Assembly: GCA_950022295.1 (NCBI GenBank)
Contig: OX465598.1
Location: forward strand, 179,919,501 to 179,983,500
DNA: 64,000 nucleotides
From: Bromus sterilis
Taxonomy: Eukaryota; Streptophyta; Magnoliopsida; Poales; Poaceae
Reading direction: 5' to 3'
Part shown: positions 21,701 to 34,266 of the stretch, piece by piece
How the letters are laid out: each line of letters opens with the position of its first letter
How positions within the stretch are numbered: the first letter of the stretch is position 1
Notes under the pieces: generated by a model
The model's input: only the letters and a program-made list of their open reading frames with translations
What the model was told of the DNA's origin: nothing
Databases searched by the model: none
Position numbers and translations under genes: made by a program

Positions 21701-23030
21701 GCCATTTCGGCAAGTTCCGACGACAGATCGGGGCGGGGAGGGGCGCGTCTGAACGAGGGGGGGGGGCGCACTGTTTCCATTCCTCCCATCGGCGCGAGCT
21801 AGGGGAGACCGTGGGGACGGCGAGGTTCACCGCGGCGGCGGCTGGTGCACTATCTAGGTGGGATCGACGCTCTAGCGCGCTAAACGGAGTACGACGAGGG
21901 GGAAACGAGCAGAATCTCACCACGCAGGCGTTGGAGATGTCTGCGAGGGCTGGGGAAGGCTGCCGGCGTCGAATCGGACGTCGACGTCCACGGCGGCCGA
22001 TGAAGGGAACGGCGTGAATCGTGCGGTGTAGCGGCCAAGAGCTCGAGCTGGGTGCGCGTGAGGAAGAGGACGTCCACGGCGGAGGCTCTGGACAACACTG
22101 CTTGGCCTGGGGACGACGGTGGCCACGCGAGCTCACCAGTCCGCGCCCACGGCGTCCACGGGTGAAGGCGAACGGAGGAGACAGGAGAGGATAGTGGCGT
22201 TGGGGGGGGGGAGGGGATCTGGCGGGTTAGGGTTTACGACCGCGAGGGAGGGTGAGGACATTCTTATCGCCGCCGGCCAGCCGCCGGATTATCGCCACGG
22301 GGGGGCGTCGCGGCCGTGGCAGCGGGGATGCCCGCCACGGCTTCCCCAGGTAGATGACAACGGGGGTTAGGGGAGGGGAGGTGGGCTGGGTGGGCTTGTG
22401 GCCCAGGGAGGGGGGGGGGGAATGGGCTTCGCCCACGGGTTAGGTTAGCTAGGTTGTTTTTGTTTTTATTTTTCCTATTTGTTTTTCTGTATTTTATCTT
22501 TTGGATCTTTTTTAATTACTTAGGTATATTTGTAAAATGTGAAAGGTGTCCCTTAATTATTGGTACACCACAAGGCAGTGCCACAAAAAGTTTGGGTGAC
22601 AATAAAAGTCATTTAATAATTTAATTAAATATTAAATGGGTTATATGGGCTTTTTAGCTACTGTTTTGAATTATTTGAATTAATTTAGAGATTAATAAAA
22701 TCACCAAATTGGTGTGACATGCTCCACTGAATATTAGTGATTTAATAAAAGTGGAAGCACAATTTTTTTGGACAAGGTTTTATTGTCACCTTGTTTTTTA
22801 ATATTGCACCAAAGGCAATTGAGTATTTGATTTGATTTCAATTCAAATGTGATTTGAATTGAGCTTGGAATTATTTGGATTCATCATGACCAAGGTCCAT
22901 GATCACATTGCTTTCAACAATATCAAAATGGAATTGAATTTGAGGTGAACCAAGTTGATCAAACAAAATTTTGAACAGTAGTGACAAACAGTAATGGTGA
23001 TTAATGTTCACTGACAGTGAGGGTGTTACA
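18763..23030 (-). repeat. 3' LTR of E2
   Basis: The LTR is 4268 bp, TGTGACGCCCCC...GAGGGTGTTACA on the plus strand. It contains a GC-rich block (about 21600-22400) followed by an AT-rich terminal block. Open frames inside the GC-rich part have no domain pattern and differ between copies, so I treat them as chance. Confidence 0.92.
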
Positions 23031-23046
23031 AATCTCCCCCACTACA
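23031..23046 (-). other. E2 polypurine tract
   Basis: On the minus strand TAGTGGGGGAGATT lies immediately before the 3' LTR start TGTAACACCC. It is the expected primer for plus-strand DNA synthesis. Confidence 0.8.
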
Positions 23047-23066
23047 AGAATTCTCGTCCCGATAAT

Positions 23067-26000
23067 TTAAGCGGTAGAGGGGAAAAGGTCGGGGTATTCA
23101 TCGCGAAGGCGATCTTCGCGTTCCCAAGTGGCTTCATCTTCAGAATGATTCGACCACTGAACCTTGAGGAATTTGACGGTCTTGTTGCGGGTTCGACGTT
23201 CAGACTGATCAAGAATGCGGCTTGGATGTTCTTGATATGTCAAGTCTTGCTGCAGCTCGATCATATCATCCTCCACTTCTCGAATAGGGTCCTTGAAGCA
23301 GCGACGGAGTTGCGACACGTGAAAAACATCGTGGACTTGAGAGAGGTTCGGCGGCAATTCGAATCGGTATGCCACGGGTCCACTCCTGGAAAGGATTCGG
23401 AACGGGCCAATGTAGCGAGGAGCTAACTTTCCTTTGATCCCGAAGAGGTGAGTGCCTCGCATGGGAGTGACACGGAGGTACGCGTATTCGTCAGGCTGAT
23501 AGACCATTTCTTTGTGCTTGCGGTCATAGTTGCTTTTCTGGCGGGACTGAGCGGCTTTCAGATGTTCACGGATAACGCGAACATCATCTTCAGCATGATG
23601 TATAATGTTCGGACCAAATAGAGTTCGTTCCCCAGTTTCTGACCAATTCAGAGGGGTTCGACACTTACGTCCATAGAGAACTTCAAAGGGTGCCATCTTC
23701 AGACTAGCCTGATAGCTATTCTTGTACGAGAATTCAGCAAATGGAAGAGATTCCTCCCATTTCTTGGCCAAGGAGATGACACAAGCCCGGAGCATATCTT
23801 CAAGCACTTGATTGACTCGTTCAACTTGGCCTTGCGACTGGGGGTGATAAGCGGTGCTGAAATTCAGGTGGGTGCCCATAGCTTCTTTGAAACTATCACA
23901 AAATCTTGAGGTGAAAATGCTGCCACGGTCTGAACTGATCTCCAACGGAATGCCATGGAGGGACACAATTCGGGAAACATACAAGTCTGCTAACTGGCTA
24001 GCAGAGATAGTCTCCTTGACTGGCAGAAAGTGGGCAACCTTGGAGAAGCGGTCGATGTAGAAAAAGATAGCATCGTGGCCTTTCTGCGATCTGGGAAAAC
24101 CAGTGACGAAGTCCATATCGATCTTGTCCCACTTCCATTCAGGAATAGAGAGTGGTTGCAGAGTTCCACCAGGTCTTTGATGTTCTTCTTGCACGCGACG
24201 GCAAACGTCACACTCGTCAACATATCGAGTGATGTCTTGCTTCATATTAGACCACCAGTACCGCTGACGAAGGTCTTGGTACATCTTGGTACTACCAGGG
24301 TGAATCGACAAAGGAGTATCATGAGCTTCTTTCATGATGCGCAGGGTCAAGTTTAGATTGGGCTTACTCCTAGGGACCACTAAACGATTCTTGAAATACA
24401 ACGTTCCATCACCAGCAACAGTGAAGCATGATGGCTTTCCTCTAGCGATATACTTCTTGATCTTCTCGACATCAGAGTCACAGGTTTGTATCCACTTGAT
24501 GGTGCTGTGGAGGTCCGTCTCAACAACAAGGTTATTTACATATCCCTGTGGAACAATCTCAAGATTCAGCTTGCGTAGCTCTTCATACAGAAGTGGCTGA
24601 TGTACTTCAACTTCAATTTCGCTACAGTAGGCTTTGCGACTCAAGGCATCGGCCATCACATTAGCTTTGCCAGGGGTGTAATGAATATCCATGTTGAAAT
24701 CAGCTATTGTCTCGAGCCATCTTTGTTGGCGAAGATTCAGATCTGGCTGAGTAAACAAGTATTTCAGGCTTTTGTGGTCGGTGTAGATTTCACAACGATT
24801 ACCAACGAGGTAATGTCGCCACAGCTTCAATGCATAAATCACCGCTGCCAATTCGAGATCATGTGTTGGATAGTTTTCTTCGTGAGCACTCAACTGGCGA
24901 GAGCCATAAGCAATCACTTTGCGCTCTTGCATTAGGACACAACCTAATCCTTGACGAGACGCATCGCAATATATCACGAAGTCCTTCCGGGTATCCGGGG
25001 GAGCAAGCCTCGGAGGAGAAGTGAGCTTGTCCTTGAGAGCTTGGAAACTTTCCTGACATTTGTCTGTCCACTCGAACCTGACGCCTTTGTGAAGCAGATT
25101 AGTTAGGGGCCTGGCAATCTTGGAGAAGTTCTCGACGAAACGACGGCAATAGCTAGCGAGCCCGAGGAAACTGCGGACTTTTTTGACGGTCTTGGGAGGA
25201 GTCCAGTCAAGAATAGCCTGGATACGTTCTGGGGTGACGGCAATGCCATCCTTGGAAATCACATGTCCAAGGTAGGTTACTTCGGGAAGCCAGAACTCAC
25301 ACTTAGAATACTTAGCGTAGAGTTTGTGTTCTCTAAGCTTCTCCAGTATAAGACGAAGATGTTCAGCATGTTCTTCTTCATTCTTGGAATATATCAATAT
25401 ATAATCCAGATAAACCACGACGAACTTGTCGAGGTACTCCATGAAAATATAATTCATCAATCTGGAGAAGGTCGCTGGAGCATTGGTTAAGCCAAAGGAC
25501 ATGACGGTGTACTCGTATGAACCATAGCGAGTAATGAAGGAAGTCTTCGGAATGTCCTCATCACGGACTCGGATTTGGTGATAACCCAACCTCAAGTCGA
25601 GTTTAGAAAAAACATTGGATCCGGCAAGTTGATCATACAGATCGTTGATCCGGGGAAGTGGGTATTTGTTCTGGATGGTGGCTTGGTTAATGGGCCGATA
25701 ATCTTGGACCAATCGGTTTGTCCCATCGCTCTTCTTGACAAAAAGCGAAGGTGCTCCCCAAGCAGAGGAACTGGGGCGAATGAATCCTTTCTGAAGTGCC
25801 TTGTCGATTTCCTCCTTAAGTTCAAGGAGTTCATATGGCGGCATCTTGTAAGGGCGCTTGGCAATAGGAACAGTGCCTGGCTTCAAGTCGATGACGAATT
25901 CCACCTCTCTGGTCGGGGGTATTCCCGACAGTTCCTCTGGGAAGACGTCGGGAAAATCACGAACGACCGGAACGTTCTCAATCCCTTCCAGAGGTCAGAC

Positions 26001-27515
26001 ATTCAAGGCATTCACCATAAAGATATGCGTTTCAGCATCACGTGTAATTCGGGTGGTGTGGTTAACAATCTCGCCGAAGGGGTGTAAAAGTCGCACAGAA
26101 CTGGTGCCACAATACAATGCGGCATCGTGAACTTTCAACCAATCCATTCCCAGAATGAGGTCTATGGTGGAGGTTTTTAGGATGATGGGGGACACAAGGA
26201 ATATAATCCGTTCGACGTCAATGGTGACATCGTGTACCATCATGGAGGTTTGGCAACGGCCTCCAGGGGTGCGAACAATCATCGGTGGGTTCATCTTCTC
26301 AAACGTAATGTTACGCGATAATGCAAATGCTTCCGACATGAATGAATGTGATGCTCCTGAATCAAATAAAACAGTAGCAGGTGCGGAATTAACGAGAAGG
26401 GTACCCATCACGGTAGCGGGTTGTTCCTGAGCTTCTTCAACATTAATGTTGTAAGCATGTCCACGAGCATGAGCAGCATACCCAGTTTTATAGTTCGGGG
26501 TCCTGTTATTGCCACGACCATTTCCGCGACCAGTAGGGTGAACTATCAGTTGCTTCTGTTTCTGGGGTCACTCTCTAGAAAAATGACCAGGCTGGCGGCA
26601 CGTGAAGCATAATCCATCCTGAGGACGAAGGGGTGTAGCATTGGTTGGTGGAGGGAGAGCTCTTGGCATCTGCGGTGGCGGAGGCAGACGGGGTGCAGCA
26701 TAAGACGGCCTTGGAGCAGGGGCAGGTGAATGGGTCACACTGTGAGGGAGCCAGATGCGAGGCTTCTGTGTTGCGCCTGAAGATGAGCCAACGTCACGAT
26801 AGCGTTTCTGCGTGTCCTTGAACTCCATCTAGGAAGTCTCGACGGTGATAGCCTTGTTCACCATGGTGGCGAAGTTGGCAAAATCATGAACGGCAAGAGC
26901 GAGCCTGAGGTCTGCATTGAGTCCACGACGGAACTTCTGCTGTCTGCGAGCATCAGTGGTGATCTCTTCTTCCGCATAGCGAGAGAGGTTGAGGAACTCG
27001 CGCTGATAGGCTTCAACAGTCATGTTTCCCTGAGTGAGGTTGCGGAATTCTTCCTGCTTACGGTCCACGATCCCCTGAGGAATGTAGCGGGCGCGAAAGG
27101 CGAACTGAAATTCATCCCAGGTGATGACTTCTCCAACTGGAAGTGAACGCTTGGGGGTGCTCCACCATTGAGCAGCGTCGCCTTTCAGATGATAAGACGC
27201 AAAGTTCACATAGTCGGCTGGATCGACATTAGCAGACTCCAGCTCGTGAGTGATGTCGCGAAGCCAGTCATCAGCATCCAACGGCTGAACAGTGTTGCGG
27301 AACATAGTGGGGTTGAGGCGGGTGAAGTCGTGCAGAGTCACGGTGGCGTGCTGATGGTGGTGCCCATTCTGATTCGGCTGGGGGAACTGAGCCATGACAT
27401 TCTCCATGAGCTGACGGTTCAGCTCGAACTGCTGCATCATCGCGGCCATGTAATCCGGCGGCGGAGGTGGGTCGTTGGCGCCACGACCACGACCACGACC
27501 ACTACGACCAGCCAT
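23067..27515 (-). pseudogene. E2 gag-pol polyprotein with three in-frame stops
   Basis: One frame of 1483 codons from the ATG at 27515 encodes, in order, gag (basic RGRGRG start; retrotransposon gag core about residues 60-230), a CCHC zinc knuckle from residue 303, protease (DSGA, Asp about 385), reverse transcriptase (from about 545), RNase H (YCDAS...DHKSLKY), integrase (HHCC, Asp of MDFV, Asp of SSDRGS, Glu of VERVN) and a chromodomain-like end (ATWEREDRLR). Stops fall at codons 229 (TAG after VETS), 316 (TGA replacing the last Cys of the knuckle) and 507. The RT active site reads YLDY: the second Asp of YxDD is Tyr (TAT at 25403-25401). This copy cannot replicate by itself. Confidence 0.95.
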
Positions 27516-28154
27516 CCTGCTAGAATTTAACAGGGGTATTTCAGCGATGAAAATTTAACGAGATACCAGAATCAAGCCTGAAGTAAAGAGACAACGAAGA
27601 GGAGGCATGGATATATATAGGAGTAATCATATAAGACATACACATTCACAGACAGAGTCAATCGAAAATCGGGCAGCATAACGTCGTAGAAATTAAGGAA
27701 AAAGGACTCACTAGGCGGCGCGCAGACCGCGGTAAGGATTACACGACGCAACATAGATTCCACTATGTCAATCACGCCGCAAGAAAACTGTTGGCCACAG
27801 GAGTTAATGCAAGAGGACACGCGGGCGGCCCAAAATGAGAATGGGATCCGCATTCCGGGACCTGGGGTAGAACTCCTGCGACACGACTCAATCAATGGGG
27901 GAAGCACCAAAACGCCGGATGGAATCAAGAGAACGTGATCCTAATGTCAGAGTTTGTAAAACTTACCAGCAAGGATAAGAGAGTAGAGTCCCAGAGCATA
28001 GGTAAGGAGAAAAGGATCCTAATACCATAGATATCACACATAGTGACATCGATGTGGGCCCGTAAGCCAAATATTAAGTTAGCAAAATAGTTTTTTCAAA
28101 GTCTAGACTCAACTTCGACCAAGTAGTGGTGGGGTGGCTTCCTACAGGCAGTCG

Positions 28155-28166
28155 GCTCTGATACCA
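28155..28166 (-). other. E2 primer-binding site
   Basis: The minus strand reads TGGTATCAGAGC, a perfect tRNA-iMet primer site, a few bases after the 5' LTR end. Confidence 0.9.
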
Positions 28167-28169
28167 ACT

Positions 28170-31100
28170 TTTGACGCCCCCAAAATCAATCTGTGTACAG
28201 TAATCATACACACAGGGTACACGGCTGAGATTAGGGTGCCACGGTGAGAATATCACAGCACAACACTAAACACAAATGGATAAACAAATATGTTACAATA
28301 CCAGGGATCACGAGGATCCGAATACATAAGTCATACAAGCCATAATATCTGAGTACAGACATAGTTAGTCAAGTTTTGCCTTAAGAAGGCTAGCACAAAT
28401 GACATCAGAGATACAAAGCGAAAAGGCGAGGCCTCCTGCCTGGGATCCACCGAACTACTCCTGGTCAACGGGGAACTCGACGACGTAGTAGTCGCCTCCG
28501 GGGTACTCCTGCTCCTGGGCTCCAACGTCGGCTGCAGCGGTGAGTATCTAGCATGCCCGCGAGTCTTACTTCCGCTACTAAGCATTATGCATTGTACCAA
28601 ATGGAAGGGGAGTCTATATATAGTGGACTGCAAGATAGAAATCAGAATAAGGGTAAGAAGCTAGGCCTAACGAAGACTAGCATATTCCGACGAGTCTTGC
28701 AGCATGAGGAGAGAATAGGCAACAGTTCATATAAAGCATAAAGTAACAATGCAGCAGAAGTTGCTGCAGCATTGGATAATAGTAAGTTGTAATAATTAAC
28801 AATGCCTCCGAGATCCCCTCCTCGACATCCCCGCGAGGAAGAAAACCCGGAACCATACAGTTTAATAATAATAGTTTGTAGTGGTAAGATCCAGCTTCAG
28901 CATAATGCGTCCTATTACCGTGGACACGGCTATTCGAATAGATTAAACTTCCCTACAGGGGTGCACTTCTGTTACACTACAACGCACGGATCTCTAGGGT
29001 GGCGTACACCTTGTTAGCGAATGCCCCACCGAGGCTATCCGACACTCCACAACCCATCTTTCAAACTCAACAAAGAGGCCATCCGCCGGTCTAAATCCTA
29101 AGTACGGAGGGCCTTGGACCCCAACCCTGACGTACTCCTGCATGGTGCGTGGGTGGCCGGGAAGCCGTAACAAAAACAACACAGCTCAAGCCAAAGAAGA
29201 CACCGCACTTCCCGGCAATCATCCCGCGGTACTGCTGACGTCTGAAGAGTCCTCGGACGACACCATGAAGCAGAGGAGCCCATAACTCATTATCCCACGT
29301 GTAGGCAGCACGTACAATCCAAAAGGCTACTCAAGTCATCCGCCGAACCATTTAGTATTTTATTAATTTGCGGGACAATTGTTATCGTTGCCTCGACTTA
29401 ACTGACCCGCGGACAACGACAACAGTCAGGACCACTAGTACATCGGTGCCTACCCTCTCGTCCCACCAAGTCTCTGCGGTTACCAACAAGGTGAACCGTC
29501 TCCTTACCTTGTCTCGCGTGTGCTCTTGGTAGAGCTCGACTTTCGTGGATTGGTAACTCTCGCGGCTAACGATCAGGGGCCAAGCACACCGGTACACTGG
29601 TCGTACCCTCCTTGTCGTCCCGTCGCAATACCACTCGCGGGCACCGTTGGGTCGCCCGATTTCTTACCTGAAGGACAACCGTTGCTCAAGTACCTAGAGC
29701 GGCTATACAGAGTCAGCAACGAGTGGAGTACAAGAATTACTCCTTGATAGCTCACACTTGATGGTGCCTTAGTAGAGCCGAGCTAGGGGGACTGAGGCGG
29801 TGTCTGCATTGTACCGTACCTGTGCAGTTATAATATTTGTATCCGCGTTCACTCCCCTGAGTGATCACGGCCCGCTATCTAATCCTAGCTAACAATGCGC
29901 AGGGCTCACTGTTGAATAATGCATAATTATAATAGGCAGCCTAGGATAAAGGAGGTACATCAAGGGGCGACAAAAACAGGCTATGCAATTGAATAGGATT
30001 GTAACGTAGCAGCAGCAGTAACAATGCCTAGTGCAAGAAAAGTACGGAAATATAGGAGATATCTGGGGAAGAGAATGGCTCTGCTTGCCTGGAAGCTCGA
30101 CGGTAGAAGTAGGATCGTCGACGAAGTAGTCGTACCCAGAAGCGGTGTAGTCGGCGGTAGCAGTAGGGTCTACCGGAGAATAAAGGGGGGAAGAAACAGT
30201 AAATACAAAGCAATCATAGCAAACAGATGAAAAACATGACGTATGCAATGTTAACGTTGTTTTAATGCAGTGCAATGCCCGTTGCTCGGAGTAGGAATTC
30301 ATCCGGGGATGAACTGCCAGCTCCGGGTGATTACCGGACAGGGCGTCCGGGGGGGAAGGGATCATGATGGAGGTGTCGTGGACATCCGACACACGTGTGG
30401 GTGGTGTATCCGGGTTAGTTGATCTATTCCGAACAACTTTCGTGTTCGGAATAAATTTATCCGGGTACTTTAGCAGTACCGGACAATTTATCCGACAGAC
30501 GGTTCGGAGGGGGACGGTTCAATGTTCGTTGTGTTAGAGAGGTGGGGTAGACATACGTATAGCGTATTCGTATTCTTTATATTTTTCTGATCAATTTTTA
30601 TGTATAAAGTTTTTTAATCTGACTTACGGTTTAAAAGATATTGAATTTTAAAGTTTTAAATCAATTTTAAATCATTTTCTATATTTACTTTTATTTATTT
30701 AAATGCAACATTATCCACAACAGTGGGGTTGACCAGTCAACTAACATGTGGGTCCCACATGTCAGCCTCTGGTTTTAATAATTCATTTATTTAATCTAAT
30801 AATCCAGAGGGGCCCACTTGTCATACTCTAACTATTGATAAATAATTTATTTAAACAGATAATGGGTGGGGCCTAGGTGTCATAGACACAGTTACCTCTA
30901 ACAATTTTTTTATGAATTAGATGGCCTTGGGCCTACTGGTCATACACATAGGGGGGGTTATCTACTAATCTCTTTTAGTTAAGGAGGGCGGGTCCACCAG
31001 TCAGTGGCTAGCTTGCCACTCCACGACATGCAGCCATGGCCGGCCGTGGCTACAGCAGCGGCGCCGAGGCCATTCCGGCCAGTTCCGGCGACGGATCGGG

Positions 31101-32374
31101 GCCGGGAGGGGCACGTCTGAACGAGGGGGGGGGGGCGCTGCGTCCATTCCTCCCATCGGCGCGAGCTAGGGGAGACCGTGGCGACGGCGAGGTTCACCAC
31201 GGCGGCGGCCGGTGCACTGTTTAGGTGGGATGGACGCTCTAGCGCGCTAAACGGAGTACGACGAGGGGGAATCGAGCAGAAGCTCACCACGGAGGCGTTG
31301 GAGAGGTCTGCGAGGGATGGGGAAGGCTGCCAGCGTCGAATCGGACGTCGACGTCCACGGCGGCCGATGAAGGGAACGACATGAATCGTGCGGTGTAGCG
31401 GCCGAGAGCTCGAGCTGGGTGCGCGTGAGGATGAGGACGTCCATGGCGGAGGCTCTGGACAACACTTCTTGGCCTGGGGACGATGGTGGCCACACGAGCT
31501 CACCGGTCCGCGCCCACGGCGTCCACGGGTGAAGGAGAACGGAGGAGGCAGGAGAGGATAGTGGCGCTGGAGGGGGAGGGGATCTGGCGGGTTAGGGTTT
31601 CCGGGCGCGAGCGAGGGCGAGGCCATTCTTATCGCCGCCGGCCAGCCGCTGGATTATCGCCACGGGGGGCGTCGCGGCCGTGGCAGCGGGGATGCCCGCC
31701 ACGGTTTCCCCAGGTAGATGACAACGGGGGTTAGGGGAGGGGAGGTGGGCTGGGTGGGCTTGTGGCCCGGGGGGGAAATGGGCTTCGCCCACGGGTTAGG
31801 TTAGCTAGGTTTTTTTTTCCTTTTTGTTTTTCTGTATTTTATCTTTTGGATCTTTTTTAATTACTTAGGTATTTTTGTAAAATGTGAAAGGTGTCCCTTA
31901 ATTATTGGTACACCATAAGGCAGTGCCACGAAAAGTTTGGGTGACAATTAAAGTCATTTATAATTTAAATAAATATTAAATGGGTTATATGGGGTTTTTA
32001 GCTACTGTTTTGAATTATTTGAATTAATTTAGAGATTAATAAAATCCCCAAATTGGTGAGACATGCTCCACTGAATATTAGTGATTTAATAAAAGTGGAA
32101 GCACAATTTTTTTGGACAAGGTTTTATTGTCACCTTGTTTTTTAATATTGCACCAAAGGCAATTGAGTACTTGATTTGATTTCAATTCAAATGGGATTTG
32201 AATTGAGCTTGGAATTGTTTGGATTCATCATGACCAAGTTCCATGATCACATTGCTTTCAACAATATCAAAATGGAATTGAATTTGAGGTGAACCAAGTT
32301 GATCAAACAAAATTTTGAACAGTAGTGATAAATAGTAATGGTGATTACTGTTCACTGACTGTGAGGGTGTTACA
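28170..32374 (-). repeat. 5' LTR of E2
   Basis: The LTR is 4205 bp and shorter than the 3' LTR mainly through a deletion near 28541, where about 45 bases after GCTGCAGCGG are missing. The plus-strand terminus reads TTTGACGC instead of TGTGACGC, a single change in the terminal dinucleotide. 27516-28154 between LTR and gag is untranslated leader without a gene. Confidence 0.9.
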
Positions 32375-34266
32375 AATGGATAGCTTATTCTTACTCTACG
32401 TATTTTTCTTATCAACTTTGATATATAAATTATTTTAATCTGAGTTACAGATTAAAAGATATTAATTTAACAAGTATAGTTCATATTAAATCATTTAAAT
32501 CATTTACTAAACTCTTTTATTATTTATTAAATTCAATTAATAATCATTTTTAATATACTAACCAGTGGGTCCCACTGGTCAGTGACTAAATAAATAAATT
32601 GATTTCATTTAGTTTAATTACCAGGGGGTGGCCCACATGTCATACTCTAATCAGTTTAATTAGTTGATTTAATTAATCTAACAGGGGGGTGGCCCACCTG
32701 TCATAGGTACAGGTTAATTACTAGTTTAGTTAAAATAAAAATGGGCAGGGCCCACATGTCAATTACAAAGGGGGGGTTATTTTTTGTTTAATATTTAACC
32801 AGGGGGTTATAAGCTAATTAGGGGGATTAGCCCCCCTAATCAGTGGGAGGGCCCCACTGTCAGAGACAGAGAGGGGGGGTTCAAATCCACGGCGCCCATG
32901 GCACGGGCTCGACGGTGGCGAGCCCTGGCCGGCGAGGGCCACCGGAGACGCGCTCCGGCGAGCACCTGACGAGCGGGAGGGGGTGCGGGCTGCGGGGCGG
33001 AGGCCGGCACGGCTGCGCGCGACTGCACGCGGCGAGGCGAGCAGCGACGAGCTCGCTCGGGAGCTCGAGCTCCCGTCAATGGAAGCTCGGGCGGAGCAGT
33101 AACCTACAACGAACAAAATGAAGGGGGAAGGGGGAAATCGTTGGATGGGCTCCTTTTGAGCGCGAGGGGAATGGCAGCAGGCACGGGGGAGCTCCGGAGG
33201 AGGCCAATCCCGAGGCGGGGCGGCGACGGACGTCGAGGGAGCGGCTCGGTCTTCGGAAGTGGACGAGGTGATGGCGCCGGTGAGGGGGGCGTCCCGACCA
33301 GTCCTGGTACTCTAGGAGGAAGGGGACGAGGGCTGCGCGCCTCCCGGACGAGGTCCCGCAAGCCGGAGGTGCCGGTGGTCGCGACGCTTCTCCTAGCCGC
33401 ATCCATGGAGGCGCTCGGTACCGCAAGGGAGGAGAGGAACGGCGCGAGGAGAGGGGAAATGAGGGGCGCTAGGGTTCCAGGGCGAGGGCGGTGTCCGGTC
33501 TCCTCTTATTCTGCCGCAGTGCCGCCCGATGGCTGCCACGGCGTGGCCACAGCCATGGCCGGCTCGGATGGTGGCCATGCACAGGGGATGAGCAGTGGAG
33601 GCGAAAGGGGGATAGGGGTGGGCTGGGCCTTGGGGAAATTGCACTGGGCGTGTTTTTGCTCTTTTCCAATTTTTTTGCATTATGTAACACCTATCATTCT
33701 ATTGTATTTTATTTAGACTCGCAAATGAATTTTCAAAAATGTTCTACTGGTCCTAATATTCATGTTACAATATAAGGTGATGCCACAAAAAGTTTGGGCA
33801 AGAAATAAATTCATTTGCATTTTTGTTATTTTTAAAATGCATTAAATGCCACAGATTTGGCACTGTTTTGATTTGATTAAATTAGTAAAACATTTTAATA
33901 AACTACCATTATAGTTTTAATATGATATAATGATTATTAGAGATTTTATAAAAGTGGTTGCACAATTTTTGGACAAGTTTTATTTTTCACCTTGGTTTTA
34001 ATATTCCACCAAAGGAATTTTGAACTTTGATTTGATTTCAAATAGAAATGGTTTGGACTTTGTTATTGATCCATGATGATCAAGGTCCAAGGTTCACGTT
34101 GCATTCAACAATAACAAAGGGGAATTGAATTTGAGCTGAACCAAGTTGATCAAACAAAAATTTTGAACTCGGCCATTTTGAGCAAGAGAGATAATCAACA
34201 GTGATTAGCAATAGTAATCCTGATTACTATAGGTGATTACTGTAGCGTGACACCCGGGGTGTTACA
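32375..34266 (-). repeat. E3 solo LTR, right part (after E2)
   Basis: The sequence resumes with ATAGCTTATTC, matching ATAGCGTATTC in the E2 LTRs at 21185 and 30557. It ends GGGGTGTTACA. It contains a GC-rich block (32880-33600) with spurious open frames. No gene is recognised. Confidence 0.88.

Larger units (their letters stand above)
18763..32374 (-). mobile_element. E2: full-length Ty3/gypsy chromovirus-type element (youngest level)
   Basis: A 13.6-kb element lies on the minus strand. Its 5' LTR is 32374-28170, primer-binding site 28166-28155, one gag-pol reading frame 27515-23067, purine tract at 23046-23031 and 3' LTR 23030-18763. The long LTRs (about 4.2 kb) look nearly identical apart from small indels, so insertion is recent relative to E3, E4 and E1. 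A C-terminal chromodomain-like segment places it among the chromoviruses, probably the Tekay/Del group. Three stops and an altered RT motif make this copy non-autonomous. Confidence 0.93.
15974..34266 (-). mobile_element. E3: second solo LTR of the same family, split by E2
   Basis: The LTR starts TGTGACGCCCCC at 15974 and ends GGGGTGTTACA at 34266, with its own parts at 15974-18762 and 32375-34266 (about 4.68 kb). It is inserted within E4 at a point matching GACACGTCGAGGCCC in sister copies, so E4 sequence resumes exactly at CGAGGCCC after the duplication. It has no internal region. E2 is inserted into it near GACGAACGG/ATAGC. Confidence 0.86.

Noticed and set aside
21687..22370. Long overlapping open frames on both strands in the GC-rich part of the E2 LTR, and similar frames at 30979-31734, 32814-33716, 36664-37760 and 61212-61779.
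   Set aside because: High GC gives long chance frames. They overlap on both strands, have low-complexity Arg/Ala/Pro/Ser composition, and are disrupted differently in sister LTRs.
15013..34266. E3 and E4 as 5' and 3' LTRs of one element.
   Set aside because: Each has its own target duplication and complete termini, and no internal gag-pol belongs to either.
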